64,000 nucleotides of DNA from Glebionis coronaria (GCA_025667525.1 CM046876.1:569529469-569593468); one strand, 5' to 3'; numbered from the stretch's first letter, positions 1 through 12,897 are shown. Translations and numbers: made by a program. The notes: generated by a model not told the origin, from the letters alone.

Positions 1-1101
1 AAACTGGAACAAAGGGACTCTCACATGTTGAGGTCTCCTTTTATAGGCAAATGCCTGGCTAAACACTATTCACAAACCCTAGAAGTGAAATTCCCTAAAT
101 GCCCTAAGTCCTTCTAGACGTTTTCTTGGTGTGAGCTGTCCAAATGCATCCAAACCGTTTATAGTAGCTTTGATATGAAGCAAATGATGTGGGCTGTTGA
201 TCTTGACACGTGGCAAGCCTTGGTGAGGAAGTTGTCACATGATGGTGAAACGGTTTTGGTGGTGGGGCCTCTTGGTGAGTGGGAGTGAGTGTTTTAAGGT
301 TGGGATGAGATTATAGGTGTGTGAATCAAGTGTGGGAAAGGGTAATTTCATTTTACCCTTTGTTTTAATGAAGATAGTTACTGGGTTCTTGGGGTGAACA
401 GTAGTAACTTTTGATCCGATTTTGGGGGATTGGTTTTGTTTGGCGCGTGTTTGTGTGTTTGAAAGTTTCAGTGCACACCTTTAGTCCTTATACTTCCTTT
501 CTTTTTGCATTTGTTTTCAAAAGTCCATCAGCGCCCATTTCCTTTGTATCAACTTTTCACAACTTGTCATTTTTTGCACAAAACTTTCCAAAAGGGGTAT
601 CAAGGGTTATTTTTGGAACTTTTGCATATTTGAAGGACTGATCTTGGACATTTTTGATCTTCAAAGGTATTCAATGTATCTTTGGCTTGATGAGGGACCA
701 AAATTGACAATTTGAAATTGTTGAGGGACTATTCTTGCCATTTCTTCAAAGTTGAGGGACCTTTTGTGTAATTTTGACAAACTTAAGGGACCAAACTTGT
801 AATTATGAATATACAAGGGTTTTAAGTGTCATTTCTTCAATAAATGAGGATCAATCTTGTTTGTCTTCAAGTCTTCAAGGTATTTGTTGAGAATTCCATG
901 ATTAGGGCCCAGTTCTTTGTACGGCTTCGTTTCTCGTGTCCGTTTTTCCTTGTAACTTGTGATCTTTTGTCTTTTTCACGATATCCATACCCAAAATACA
1001 CAAGTAAACAAACACAAGCATATATATGGTATTTTATGACATTTTTATGCTTTTAAAGCCCGAAAAGAACGATGAGATCATGTATAAATGCCATCTCATC
1101 A
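1..1101. other. Unclassified non-coding DNA
   Basis: I see no convincing coding region here. The stretch carries several copies of a GAGGGACC-type phrase (around 690, 720, 756 and 790); a related phrase also lies in the LARD LTRs near 2472 and 40600. A perfect 8-bp inverted repeat, GATGAGAT/ATCTCATC, sits at about 1070-1100, just before the point where homology to the LARD-like element begins. It may be part of an LTR or of intergenic DNA; its origin is unknown. Confidence 0.5.
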
Positions 1102-2914
1102 AGTATCTACGATGTTGATCTATCTCATGATGCCAAATCAACACGGTTCAAGTACCCAACACGGGTATTCAATCTCAGAATATACACTAAAGCCTAAGAC
1201 TTATTTCTTTTAGGAATTTTAGAATCTAATAGTTTAGCCTCTCGCCTCAAACTATGTCGCGAGGTTAAGTACCTCTCCATTAATACTCAGCCGGTACTTA
1301 CCAAAAGTATACGTTGATTTCCCATACCTAAACAACTCCGTTATCGACGAAACTTGGCCACAAACTCTATTATAATCTGTAAAAGACTCGGTTTAAATTT
1401 CATCCAATGATTCACATTTTATAACCACCTGCACGACAGATCTTTAGACTTTAAAAACCGGACTGTTTTGCACACTCGACTTGTAAAACCATTTTGGCTT
1501 CCTTAACCAAAACCATTTACAAAAACGATACTTGACTTTGAAAATAGATTCAAAACGCTAAGTTTAGGGCCTGAGAAAAGCCCTTGAACATCTTTGAAAC
1601 TCAAGATATAGTCTCCGAGATTTGACCTAATATCGACAACAATTTCGGATTGCGTCGATACTCGCCTCCCGGTACACGAATATTCAAACCTATGTAACTT
1701 TTTTGACTCGTTTGGAGTTAAAAGCTCTATCTTATATGGAAATGACCGTATCGACGACCACTACAACAATATCCTATCATACCAACACTTAATCCTCAGC
1801 CACTATATGAAAAATGGCCTTAAACCTACTGATCTAAAATGACTCTTTTAAAATCACATCAAAACTCATTTTGACCCATTTCCAACTTCGCCAATACATC
1901 AATTTACCTATATTCATCATCTATAACAATCCCTAAAATCCTAATCACTTGCATGGTCAATATGAATTTACCAAAAATTATAAACAAATGCATGCACTCA
2001 AATGAAAATGATTAAAATAATAATAACAACAATAAGGAACCATACCATAAGCTAAATAGATCAAAAACCCATGAACACCAAAACCCCCTTATTTGGCCGT
2101 GGGTTTTGGAAGCAAAAACACCCAAGAGAAATATTTTCCAAGCTATAATATTCCAACCGCATGTTCCTAAACACATTTAAACACAAACCCACGAAATTAA
2201 TTAGATCAAAACATAATATTTTTCAAAATCCATCAAAATTAAATCTTGAAAAAAATAAGTTGTTGCATGTTGGATTTTTGTGGTGGGGTTTACTTAAAAT
2301 GATGATATAAACAATGGGTATTGATTAGATTTTCCAAAAATCAAAATTTGGTGGTGGATTGGTGGTGGTGGTGTTTGGCCGTAGCTTAGAGAGAAGAAGG
2401 AGATAGATGGGTGAAAATTTTTGAGGTGGAAATGATTTGTGTGTGTGTTTAGGTTACCTTTTGTAAAAATAGAGGGACCAAAATTGACAAGTTAGCTATA
2501 TTTTGGCCTTTTTAGCAAACAACTATTTAAAGAGCGGGATTATGACTAGTAGTCGGTTTTAAATTTTTGCGAGAGTCGGGGTTCGTCCCGTCTATCTCAA
2601 AATACTTTTAAATGGTTCAAACGCACACAAAACGAATATATATATATGGTTCCGACTCGACTTAAAACGTAATAAAAATAAAAATCTCGAAAATTCAAAT
2701 ATCGATCACTCGATAATAAAAGATAAATTTTTGGGCATCCGTCGGTATCTTAGTCGTTATCGGTTCTTCTCAAATCGTCAAACGTTAAAATTATGACCTC
2801 GATCATTGGTTTCAAATTAAACCGTCAAATATATAACAAACGAAATTTCTTAAAAATTTCAAAAATATACGTAAATTAGGGTAAAATAAGTGACGTTGGG
2901 TTCGGGGGATCACA
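1102..2914 (-). repeat. 3' LTR of LARD copy 1, truncated
   Basis: Matches 39232-41037 of the complete element. On the minus strand it begins TGTGATCC directly after a purine-rich tract, as the full LTRs do. About 1.16 kb is missing at the distal (U5-side) end. It includes AT-rich runs and the GAGGGACCAAAATTGAC phrase, with no ORF of note. Confidence 0.85.
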
Positions 2915-2932
2915 TCCTCCCCTCCTTAAGAG
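2915..2932 (-). other. Polypurine tract of LARD copy 1
   Basis: Read on the minus strand this is an almost pure purine run (AAGGAGGGGAGGA) ending exactly where the LTR starts with TGTGATCC. That is the expected plus-strand primer position and it sets the element's orientation. Confidence 0.75.
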
Positions 2933-5900
2933 AGAGACGTCCCGGCGCTCTCCGGTTCTTATACTCGTATTTCGTACTACTAGAAAGATGAGGGTACTTC
3001 TTCCTAAAGGGGTCTTCATGTTCCGATGTGGACTTCGGTTCACGTCTCGGGTTCCATCACACCTTCACAATGAGTATTATACCTTGCTTCAATCTCTTAA
3101 CATCTCGATCCATGATCTCCACTTTAAATTCCCAAATTCTTTCTACGGTTATCAACACATCTCTTCTAACAGCTTCTCGCTGTTAACAAATGACCCTTAA
3201 TCTACGCAACTAACTTTTACTTACTTCACTCCATCCAACTGTTGATCTACACTTTCCTCAAGTGAGTCACAACTTAAGAGAGATGCCCATACTGAACAGC
3301 TCTTGAGACAATAACTTAGCACCATACGACACATTAACCTTGGTCACATCAATCTCATACAGATAATTATTCGTAAAAGAAAATCGCACGGGTCGCACAT
3401 AATCCTATTAAAAACGTTCAGAATAAACGATACGAAGTAATTAATGCTAGTCGTACAAAATCAACTTATTGCACTATTACGTACATACAAACCTAGTTCG
3501 TCAAAAACGAATTCATCGATACGGAAATCATTCGACGTATACATAAATCTCTCGAAGACATCACAATTCAATCAAACACAAAACCATAATGAAACACATA
3601 CAACCACATTACGACATGTTTGCAAAATAGCCAAACCATGCCAAGTAAATAAGCTCAATCAAGTTAACTCATGCTTGCTAATCAGCCAAGCCATGGTAAA
3701 ATAAGAATATTTGACGGGATTTCAGATGAGTCTAGTCAAAAGAAAATTACAAGTTAAAGCAGATTCACGGCTTGCTAGCTATAGATGCATATCCAAAAGA
3801 AAGAAAATAAATACATATGTCATCGCAGGGTGCTCACACACGGATCTATACCCAAAAGATATTACAAGAACACCATCTCACTTTCGTCCCAAGCGTGGTC
3901 AAAATCTCAATAAGCATCGTCATTCACAGTTAAAAAGGTATTACATGGGACACATGATCCACAATCATACGTCAATTCATACTGCAGCCATGAGCTCGCA
4001 TAATGTACAATCATTCAACTAAATCACATACCACATAAATACATAAAAGGCAAGGGTTAACCACAAAAACATCAACTATATCTATCTATCGCTTAACCTT
4101 CGATGAGCAAAGAAGATCGAGTCAAGCAAAGAGGATTCCTCACTTGAATAAACGAAGACGGCAAATGGAATTGTCTTCCAACTACCGATGCACAGTTGGT
4201 AAACTTCAATAGTTTATCGCGTGTCGTTTGACATATCAAAAGAACGAGAAAATAAAATAATTAAAGTACGGTACATTTGATGTAGGTGAAGTCTTTGTCA
4301 TTTCTCTCAGAGTTGTTCGAACTCGGCTTTTCTCTACTTCGACGGTCTTCTATTTTTGTTTAAATTTCTCCTCAGTGTCGGCATGAGCTCCTTTGGTATT
4401 TCATCAACATCCCGGTGATTCCGATGGAATTCGCACGTTACTTACAATACATAAAAACATTTTTCCATAATTACTCGGTCATGGTGACTTACTAAGTCAA
4501 TGTCAAACGAAAGAAAAGATTTCAAGGAACACAAGAAAATTCAAAAATTTCTTTAGGAATCTAAGAGAATACGATGACTTGCATAAGGATCCATCGTTTT
4601 AAAAGCGTTCTCATCCAAACATTTATCAAAACACTACAAGTTTTAAGATGACCAATTGATTTGACACGATAGTGCTCTTCCTGAACTATGCATAATTAGC
4701 TAGATCATGCATACTTGAGGACCATGCAACGACAACCAACAAAATAGGACTCTTCCCGAATTATGCATAGTTAGCTAAGCTGTGCATAATTGAGGATCGA
4801 GTGACAACACAAACATTATTATTACACACCGAATATGACTATGAAAGTTTTTGACCTAATCTTTAAAATAATTAAATCATTTGAAATGAGAAAATATTGT
4901 TACTATCGTTTCAAAGAACACATCAAACATTTTTAATACACTTTGAAAACATACTTTTGCTTTGCCTTTTTGTGAGAATAATAAATAAATAAATAAATCG
5001 ACACCATTTGCATTTGGTTCAACAAAACATTTCTCACACTCATACATATTTTCGAAACAAATTGTTCACAAATAACGGTAAGGTGGTTCCAGGTTAAAGA
5101 TCATTGTAAGCATAACGAGTGGTAAAAATAAAAAATCAATGAGAATTAAGATAAACGAGCAATATATTTGCCAACGGAAATTAACTACATTAGAAATCAA
5201 AATACTTCGAATATATGACAAGAGTTTCGGGATAACAACAGCGATCTATAAATACATGGAGTGGACATCGAACATCATCACGAGCGCCAAAAATAGGACA
5301 AGGATCATAATTCCCATCGTCTCGAGTTACACACACATTCCACCAAATTAGGTTCCATTAACCAAAAGAAGGAAAGTTACAACGTCCATGAAGAGGACAA
5401 AAATACACTGGGTGACATGCCCTAATTATCAAGTACTAGCAAAGTATTAATAAAAATAAATTAAATAATGGTCTCACACCATGGACCATATTAAAACGAA
5501 AAAATCACAAGACTACCCAAGTTCAGATATAGACTCACAAAATCAAAGAAGGGATATCGTACGATCAAAACATCGTGACTCACAACATTACATCTTAATA
5601 AAATAATACAAGTATACATTTGTTGGGTAATCTACTTGCGTATTCTAATTAATGTTACCTTGTATAATGTAAAGCGATCATTTGCTTATTTTTAATTTAT
5701 GTTACACCATTAAAGGATTTATACCTTTCATTTTTCAATCTTTAAAAAGTTTTAATTTCTAGAAGTTATAATCTCAAGAAAATTATTACATTAGTGGATT
5801 CAGTGACTCGGTTATCATAATCAATAAAATCATTAGGTTTGAAAATCTCGATACTTGTGTCAAAATCTCATTAATATTCATATCTTAAGTATCAAAAACG

Positions 5901-7966
5901 TACATAGTAACAATTTTCAAAGTTTCATATTATTATTACGACATATCTTATTACGTATATACATGTATCCAACACAACTCGAATTTGTCCAATTGACTCT
6001 TAAAATTAACCTTTGACTTTTTATTGTACCTAAGTCTTCCTTAAAACTGATTTATTAAATCATATTCGCGCAATTCGACTCAAATGATAAAGAGGTTTCA
6101 CGTAGTATTATCTCGGATAACTTACTGATTTTAGTCGAGACTTGGATCTCGATAATAATTGAATAAATAATCAAAATGTTTATTTCAATAATTCTGAAAT
6201 GTGAAAAATTAGGATTTTAAATCTTTAGCCAATTATCAAGTGATTTTAAAATTAACACATCTCGCAGCAGAATAAAATAACGTTTCATCAACATTTAATA
6301 ATTCATTTCAAGCGTTAGAATTTCTCACTTAAATTGTATATTTTGATTTTATCCCAGTTTATTCACTAAAACAAGTGACGAGTTCCAGTTTATACCAATC
6401 CATTCGTAAATACAACTTGACCTTATGTTTAAAATAAAACCAATTTTACAAAGTCTCTAGCTCTGAAATACGTGACCAATTTTTCTACTCATTTTCTGTA
6501 TTAAAAGATACGCCAAAAGTTTACCATAATGACCCAAAAATTAATTAATACCAAACCTCAAGCCGTCTATACTCAATAGTCATATCGTTAATCTTTATTA
6601 ATAACTCCTATTTCAAATTAAATTAAACAAATTCTTGACAAATCCATCACGAGCTTCTAGTATCAAATTATTAATATATGAGGACAAGGATTTTACGAGT
6701 AATATAAATTACTTATTATGATTTACCAACCAAGTTGAAGGAAGAAAAAATAATATAATTTCACTTTGTCCCTTTATTCTCTGTAAGAATTTTACTTGTT
6801 ACAAAACACATCATAGGTCATTTTTATTCAAAAGTTTCATTCACCATACATTTAATATGTAAGACGTTTTATGTTTAACTCACTCAATTAACAAAATTCA
6901 ATGCTTATTTAGCTGGCACAAGTGCCGGACCTCGTCATATATAGTATCAAATTCAAAATAATGAGACAACAAGACAAATGAAATAAACGGAACGAGAATA
7001 CGTATGTCAACTCTATAGATGTTAGTATCGGCTTCGGGTGGGTCTCAAAATCGTAGACAATAAAATTAACACGAACCAACCAAACTTCGAGCCATCTCGC
7101 TTGATCACAACGCTAGTATATCCTTAAAACGCATCTTTAAATTCGAGTAGAATGGTAAACAACGATTAAATGGCGATACGCCTCAACCACGGTTTACAAT
7201 AAACACCTATGATTCGCCGCTACGGTGTACGCATCGTCGATTATACTTCGGCTATATTATAGTTACGTGAACTAATATATTAAACCCATAAGAATAAGGG
7301 AAATAAAAATAGTACGTTAGTAATTTACGTTTCAAAAGAAGATGTCCAAGAATGACACATCACGGTGCGATAACGACAATAGGGATCAATCTAGTCGATA
7401 TACAATATGTTACGAAGTATTATTTACGTATCTAGAATATCAAACGAGGTTCACACTCGGTTATTCGAACAATAAATTAATTATCAAGATCGATGATTGG
7501 CGGTGAGGCCAAATTATGGACAAAATCGCATTATAAAATGTACGATAATCACGCAAGGACCATTGCTTCACGTCCAATGCCTTTAAATACCATAGTATAT
7601 ACATACCTATACATACAATCATTCCCACATACACATAGGATCATGACGCAGTGTTGCCATGTAATGCAATGTAGCCCGTATGCCAATTACATGCAACCTA
7701 TATGATATTCACGCAACTGCTTGCAAACTACGATGATAAGTACTAAACGTACACAAAGATATATCTCAATATATTATCATAGTATATACTTACTAAATAC
7801 TAGGGAACTCATATCAGTTTTGAGGGATACATCTAAATCATAAGTCAATGCTAAAGAAATCTTACCGGAGCCATGCGGAGAAGTTGCGTGCTTTAAAACT
7901 TTTTACGACACACCAAAAGTTATAGTTTAGGTTTTTCAACAAAATCGACCTAGTTCTCTATAACTT
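2933..7966 (-). other. Non-coding internal domain of LARD copy 1
   Basis: Five kilobases without gag or pol motifs on either strand; the longest ORFs are 60-103 codons and show no known domain. It contains a roughly 74-bp tandem duplication (about 4674-4733 and 4748-4808, each with palindromic ATGCAT), a short (ATAA)n run near 4978-4998, and otherwise AT-rich unique sequence. The same layout recurs at 41038-46111. This is what a large retrotransposon derivative, mobilised in trans, looks like. Confidence 0.7.
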
Positions 7967-7984
7967 GTGGCTCTGATTACCAAT
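7967..7984 (-). other. Primer-binding site, initiator-Met tRNA type
   Basis: On the minus strand the sequence reads TTGGTAATCAGAGCCAC. The usual plant initiator-Met site is TGGTATCAGAGCC; here there is one extra A. It lies where the 5' LTR should end, but the LTR itself is absent in this copy. Confidence 0.65.
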
Positions 7985-8000
7985 CTATGAAAATGAATAG

Positions 8001-8774
8001 ATTGACCTTGACTTCATTCTTGATGTCATTTGTAAAGCGCGTAGGGGAAACATTGTAAGAAGCCTCTACTCTACCAAGCATGTGGTAAAACGCTATGAGG
8101 TTCTCTTAAGCGACCTTAATGATTGTATGGTCCGTTGGGACGACATCCTTAGGGATAATGTGTTTTGTCTTGGCGGAAACCGGGAACATATTCCGGCGTG
8201 TATGGCGCACATGTTATGTTGTATCGCTACCAACGCCAAGTACAATCTCGCATACTATATCGCTCGACGAATCACTTATGCTCTTTCAAAACCCAAAACA
8301 AATCTTCCCTATGCCATGCTCCTTACTCGAGTTCTTAAGAAGGTTGGTGAAGACTATCCCGACATCAACATTTCTCGCTTTCGTTCGGTCGAACGTGTTA
8401 TGCTACCTATTCAAAGGGTACAACCACGAAAGCCTAAAAGTGATCGAGGTTTGAGAAAGTCCGATCCACAAGAGTCCGATGATGAGGATTTTGATATGTC
8501 ACCAAGTGATGGTGGTGGCGTAGGCACAAGTGCTCATGTTGGCTCTTCGAGTGACTCCCACCCATCCATGGACACTTTCATGGACGGGTTAGAAGAAACC
8601 ATCCCTCCTCCTCACTATGCCACTAGTGGACTTCCAGAGAACTTTGGTCTTGAGGATGTCTACTGAGCTAATCTTAAAATCCAAGATGAGTTGTATGATC
8701 ATCGAGTGGAGTCAAGAGGATCGTTCAAGAGCATAACCAAATTGATCAAGGGACTTGGCAAGAAGAAGAAATGA
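8001..8774 (+). pseudogene. Env-like / putative plant transposon protein, 5'-truncated
   Basis: Codons stay open from 8001 (just after a TAG at 7998) to a TGA at 8664, then continue in the same frame to a second TGA at 8772. Reading through adds a Lys-rich tail ending GLGKKKK. The N-terminal two thirds carry the pattern NLAYYIARRI...LPYAMLLTRVLKKVG. I recognise this as typical of the plant transposon-protein/Athila ORF1-like domain found in env-like ORFs of LTR elements. The C-terminal part is Ser/Asp-rich and probably disordered. No methionine start is visible; the frame runs back to the junction with the LARD copy, so the N-terminus has been lost. Assignment to the Sirevirus env-like position rests on the downstream neighbours. 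Confidence 0.55.
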
Positions 8775-9380
8775 TTCTTTGGTTTATCAAGGTTAACATG
8801 TTTGTAAACATGTTTGAATTGTTGAACAATATTTTCTTATTCTCTTTTTATTTTTAGGATGTTGTGTTTGCTAACTAATACTTTGTGTTTGGATTACTTA
8901 GTATTTTAATCCTAATCATATATGCTATTGATCCTTCGATTTGCATAGCTTTGTGCATATTATGTGTTTGTTAGCTTCCTAGATTTTGATTTATAGTTCA
9001 CTTTGGCATGATAAACCTTGGTATAAAATCTGGGCTAGCAAATGTTTCAGGAAGTGCCATTTTTCGAACCTCCTGGTGGCGGTTCTTTATCATCCCCGCG
9101 GTTCTTTATCGATATCGAACCGCGGCCCTACATAAGGAACCGCCAGCCACTGTTTCGACAGAATCTTTGCTTTACATTATTTTCCCTTGATCTGTGTAAA
9201 CATTGATAAAACTTTTGCAAAAATCTACACTTTCCTAAACTAGGCTACCTAATTTCATTGTTCACATAAAACACTTTTAACCCATTACTAGTTTGGATCA
9301 TCCCTTCCTCTTCTTAAACACTCTCTTGTTGATTGTGTTATTCATTCCTCAAAATTCTCTCTAAACCTTAACACACAACC
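8775..9380 (+). other. Spacer between env-like fragment and first small ORF
   Basis: AT-rich non-coding spacer containing the nested palindrome at 9078-9144. The last 100 bases before the ATG at 9381 are pyrimidine- and A-rich, like a plant 5' leader. Confidence 0.5.
9078..9144. repeat. Nested GGTTCC/GGAACC palindrome, copy 1
   Basis: Four blocks in the order a-b-b'-a'. The outer pair is GGCGGTTCTTTAT at 9078 with ATAAGGAACCGCC at 9132. The inner pair is CCGCGGTTCTTTATC at 9096 with GATATCGAACCGCGG at 9111. It could fold into a long two-tier hairpin. It lies about 240 bp upstream of a small accessory ORF. Confidence 0.85.
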
Positions 9381-9575
9381 ATGGTGTCCACTAGAACATC
9401 CAATTCTTCCAAAACTTCCTCATCCAAAAGAAACCTTAAGATGAAATTCAAGTTTCCTAAACTTGGTTCTTCATCTTCTCACAAACCCAAGAGTGAAACT
9501 TCTCCTATTTTCATATCTTCATCACTTTCACCACCACTTGCTTCATGGAAGACCAACTCAACTCATGGTACTAAC
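9381..9575 (+). pseudogene. Small Ser/Pro-rich accessory ORF A, 5' part
   Basis: Starts MVSTRTSNSSKTSSSK and runs 65 codons to the insertion point of the element at 9576. Reading resumes in the same frame at 32366, which shows that the insertion split a previously open frame. The N-terminal segment is Ser/Lys-rich and low in complexity, with no signal peptide. See the 3' part for the conserved C-terminal motif. Confidence 0.65.
9571..9575. repeat. Target-site duplication, left (CTAAC)
   Basis: Five bases before the left LTR, paired with ATAAC at 32361-32365 (4 of 5 match). Removing the insertion and one copy restores the reading frame of ORF A. Confidence 0.7.
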
Positions 9576-9871
9576 TGTTAACATCATAAGATTCAAGCTA
9601 ACAAGAGGGTAATCCAGAGGTCGGGGTGGATAAAACAAGTATTTAGACATTTTAGAGAGAGAGAGATAAACTTGAATGGAGTGTGTGTATTTAGAGAGAG
9701 AAAGTAAAATACACAAATGGAAAAACCTCACCCCTCCATGGAAGTATGGAGGGGTATATATAGGCTAAACAAGAGCTCACTTTGACAACATGTCAACAGT
9801 AGTCCCTCCACGTTTTGCCTATCTGAATCAAATGTAATTCCGTAAATGGCGCTTACATTTTAGGGCTAACA
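9576..9871 (-). repeat. 3' LTR of the small-LTR element
   Basis: Direct repeat of 32070-32360 with a 5-bp indel near 9627 and scattered substitutions. TGTTA...TAACA termini form a short terminal inverted repeat. Contains GA-rich runs and GGGGTATATATAGG, a TATA-like box readable on either strand. Confidence 0.9.
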
Positions 9872-10470
9872 ATCTTCCCCCAATGTGGAGACATACCGAA
9901 TTACTTACAATGTTCCTAACAAGTAAAAATACAACAAAATAAAGTCTTCCAAGGCACTTCTAATGCTGAGGATGTCTTTTAATTCTTCTTGTCTTCATAA
10001 CTTGTACCTCAACATGAATCCTCTTTGTCTTTGCTTGTTGTGGAACAATTGTAATATGCATGATTTGGATTAAATTCCCCCCAATTCATGCAGCATGTAT
10101 TAAAAAACTTTCTTCATAGACTTCTTTTTGACGAAGTTTCTGAATCAGCTTCCCCCAAACCAATATCTGTATCTTAAGCAGATTCTGACACTTTGATGTA
10201 GTTTGAACAATCTTCTATCTCATCGGTTTAAGTGTACAGCGGAAATTTGTAGAAGAACCACACCAAATAACACTGCTTTTATACTGTTTCATGTCGTTTA
10301 TGTTTTGGTGATAATCCGTTTGGGGTAACATGCAGGAAATCAGCAACAATTCTTCTGACGCCTGTAGAATACTTCATAAAAATCATATAAAGTAAGTAGA
10401 TACCATTCCATGTACACTACTTCCCCCTGGAAGTTGATCCGATTACTTCAAAGTACACGATCTTCCCCCA
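9872..10470 (-). other. Terminal and internal polypurine tracts
   Basis: On the minus strand GGGGGAA-type tracts occur at about 9873-9882, 10076-10083, 10150-10157, 10429-10437 and 10462-10469, with a weaker one at 10763. The first directly abuts the LTR and is the functional-position tract. The rest are spaced irregularly, as reported for some copia lineages. Confidence 0.6.
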
Positions 10471-12285
10471 TGATGATTTCGAACTCTCGGAAGCATCATT
10501 ATCGTGGACGTCCATATACTCGAGAATTTCTTAGTCTAAGAAAATGTCTTGAAAAGTTTTGAAAGTCATTGAGAAACTTTGAAAATTTTGCTTAGACTAT
10601 GAAGTACCATTGTCTTTGTGAAGCTCATAAAAATATCTCGTGAGAATTGATTGCTGATTCCATCTCTCTCTGTCTAACTTACCAACCTCGAATTCTTTCG
10701 GCTATTTGTTGTGACCACATATGAAGTAAACCCGATATTCCAAACTTGAAATTGAAGTACAATCCCCCAAATTTGTTACTTAAGCTTGCACTTATGTCGA
10801 TTGAAGAACGGTGCAGAAACAAGTCTCTTATACCTCTTGAAGTTATCCTCACGAGCAACTGCGTGTGACACCCAAAAATGATAGTAATCCATGTCGTCGA
10901 CCATCCACCCCTTGACAGTGGAAACTAGATAATTCAAGTCTCAATCATAAATTTTATCGCCCAAGCAAGTCATCAATCGGTAGACTGGGTTTGAAGAAAA
11001 GGGGTAGAAAAATTGAAGGAAGGCTTGATGATGAAATAAGTAGACGCCTTCATGAAATCCCACTTTAACTTCAAATATAGAATACCAAATCTACTTCGTG
11101 ATCACTTGTCTTTGAAGAATCAAAACTAGCCGTTGTCGTTAAAGTGAATCTTATATCAGATCGTTTTAGCGTTAAGTGTTTTGTTTGCTTTGGTGTTGTG
11201 TTGTGAGTGTCGTTAACTAGAACAAATTCTGAAATGAATTGTCATTAAGGGACAAAATTTGTCTAGATAACTTGTCATTGAAGCTCAACGTCAATCATAT
11301 GCCCAACTAATGCGCGGATCGACCTAAAATTTTTTATGTCGTTTAAGCACGAAATCACCATAAACCCGTTACCCGTCACCAGTATACTCGGTCCAACCAT
11401 TATAAACTTTGCCTCAATCAATATAATTCATCCAAACATAAGACCAGGCCCAACTTCACATCAGGATAGCACAAAGCAACTCCGTCCATTAAAATCATTC
11501 GAGCTAATACACCATACATGCTAATAGCAATGTTCGGAAAATACAAGAAGTTGGCACATATGACATTTTGATTTACTCGGCCCAATAATGATACCAGCAT
11601 ACCCAAAACGTTTTTAGTGGACCAAATTCATTAAACAGTTAGGATATATAATACTCAACCAACCCTAATTAAGATCATTTCTATAACCCTAATCACATCT
11701 CATATTTTACTCCGCCTCTTTTTCTAACTTTTCCACCAGTCACTACAAACCATACAATCCCCATCTCACAAATCTAATTGACTAACGCAGCAAAATATTA
11801 GCTTTCCTAATCAAATCTAATCTCATAAACTCATCCACCACAATACCAATTAATTTGAATACCTTTTAACTTTTAAGTGATACCATATGAACCCCTGTTG
11901 AACCACCATGAATCAAGTGAATCTTCAAGGTCATATAATGGTCTCAGGTAGGTATTTGAATGATGTTTGATTTTCGATTTCAGTTTCTCTAAACCGAGAT
12001 AAAGAAAAGATGTGAACAATCTTGTTCATAATCTTTCTAATCTTCGAAAAGTAAAGAAGGGTTATACCTTTTATAGATCAGTGATGAGTTATTCATTCGT
12101 GTAAGATCTTTAAAGATCGAGGCTTGCATGTCTATACACGAAATGAATCTGAGATCATATGTTTTTTTTATTTGTTTGAGTCTAGATTGATGGTTTTAGG
12201 TGATGATGGGTTAATAGATAGATTGAGTTGTTGGTTTTGAGTATTGGCGTTGTCGTGATTTTGGGGTCTCTGAATGTTTTTTCAA
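10471..12285. other. Internal DNA of the small-LTR element
   Basis: No ORF longer than about 62 codons on either strand, no retroviral motif, and no recognised RNA gene. AT-rich and unique within the window. Confidence 0.5.
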
Positions 12286-12479
12286 ACAAGTCATGTTGTC
12301 GCAATGTTTTCATGTCAATCTCAATATCATATCTTTTCAACCATCGCAATAATACAAATGAAAACATCGCAATGTTGTGATGAAAGAGTCATCGCAATGT
12401 ATCCAAACCGTCCATCGGAATAATTTTTAAAAAAGGTATCACAATGTTTTCTAACTCCCATCAGAATGTTTTTCATATC
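12286..12479 (-). repeat. ATTGCGATG-type leader repeats (third segment)
   Basis: Degenerate repeats of CATTGCGATG/ATTCCGATGG (minus strand), seen as CATCGCAATG and CATCGGAAT on the plus strand at about 12345, 12364, 12391 and 12413. They continue at 19216-19278 and 31527-31705 once the nested elements are removed, and sit downstream of the primer-binding site of the small-LTR element. Confidence 0.65.
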
Positions 12480-12897
12480 TGATAGGTGTGAAAACACCCA
12501 TCCTTTTTACCACTTAATTACAATAATAACCGAGCCAAAACGTGTATTTTATGTCATTTATGTCAGAATCATGCGTGGTTTGTGTTTTTGTTGTGATTTA
12601 AGACGAAAAGGTGAAAAGAGGAGAAAACACGGCATTCACGGGCTTTTATAGAAGAAAAAGACGAAAGATGAAGTCGAAAGATCAATAGTGGAAAAAGAAC
12701 GGAAGTCCAAGACCAATTCTGAAGATTTATCGAAGAAAAAGTCAAAGGACAGAAGTTTACTAAAAAGCCGAAGAACTCGAGTCTTATTTATAAAGAAAAA
12801 TCAAGACGAGTTAAAGAAATCCCAAGACAAAGTCCAAGATTAACAAAAGATAAAGAAGAAAAGGACTTAAGTGTGCAATTAAGGCAAAGAGGAAAGA

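Larger units (their letters stand above)
1102..7988 (-). mobile_element. Partial LARD-like LTR element (copy 1)
   Basis: The whole interval aligns, almost without gaps, to 39232-46114 of the complete element at 38076-49075; by eye the two copies differ at a few percent of positions. It keeps the first 1.8 kb of the 3' LTR (in minus orientation), the entire internal domain and the primer-binding site. It lacks the last 1.16 kb of the 3' LTR and the whole 5' LTR. The right end of homology falls within 3 bp of the LTR/internal boundary. No target-site duplication can be paired, so this is a recombined, truncated or incompletely reverse-transcribed copy. Confidence 0.88.

Noticed and set aside
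1..1101. Possible host gene or LTR at the window start
   Set aside because: ORFs of 70-76 codons have no motif, and no paired repeat or primer site was found; left unclassified.
3444..3704. 86-codon ORF kept in both LARD copies (also 41567-41827)
   Set aside because: The copies are nearly identical throughout, so conservation is uninformative; no domain or coding bias seen, and it lies on the strand opposite to the element.
3711..4022. 103-codon ORF in LARD copy 1
   Set aside because: The equivalent frame in copy 2 has lost its start and is interrupted; opposite strand to the element.
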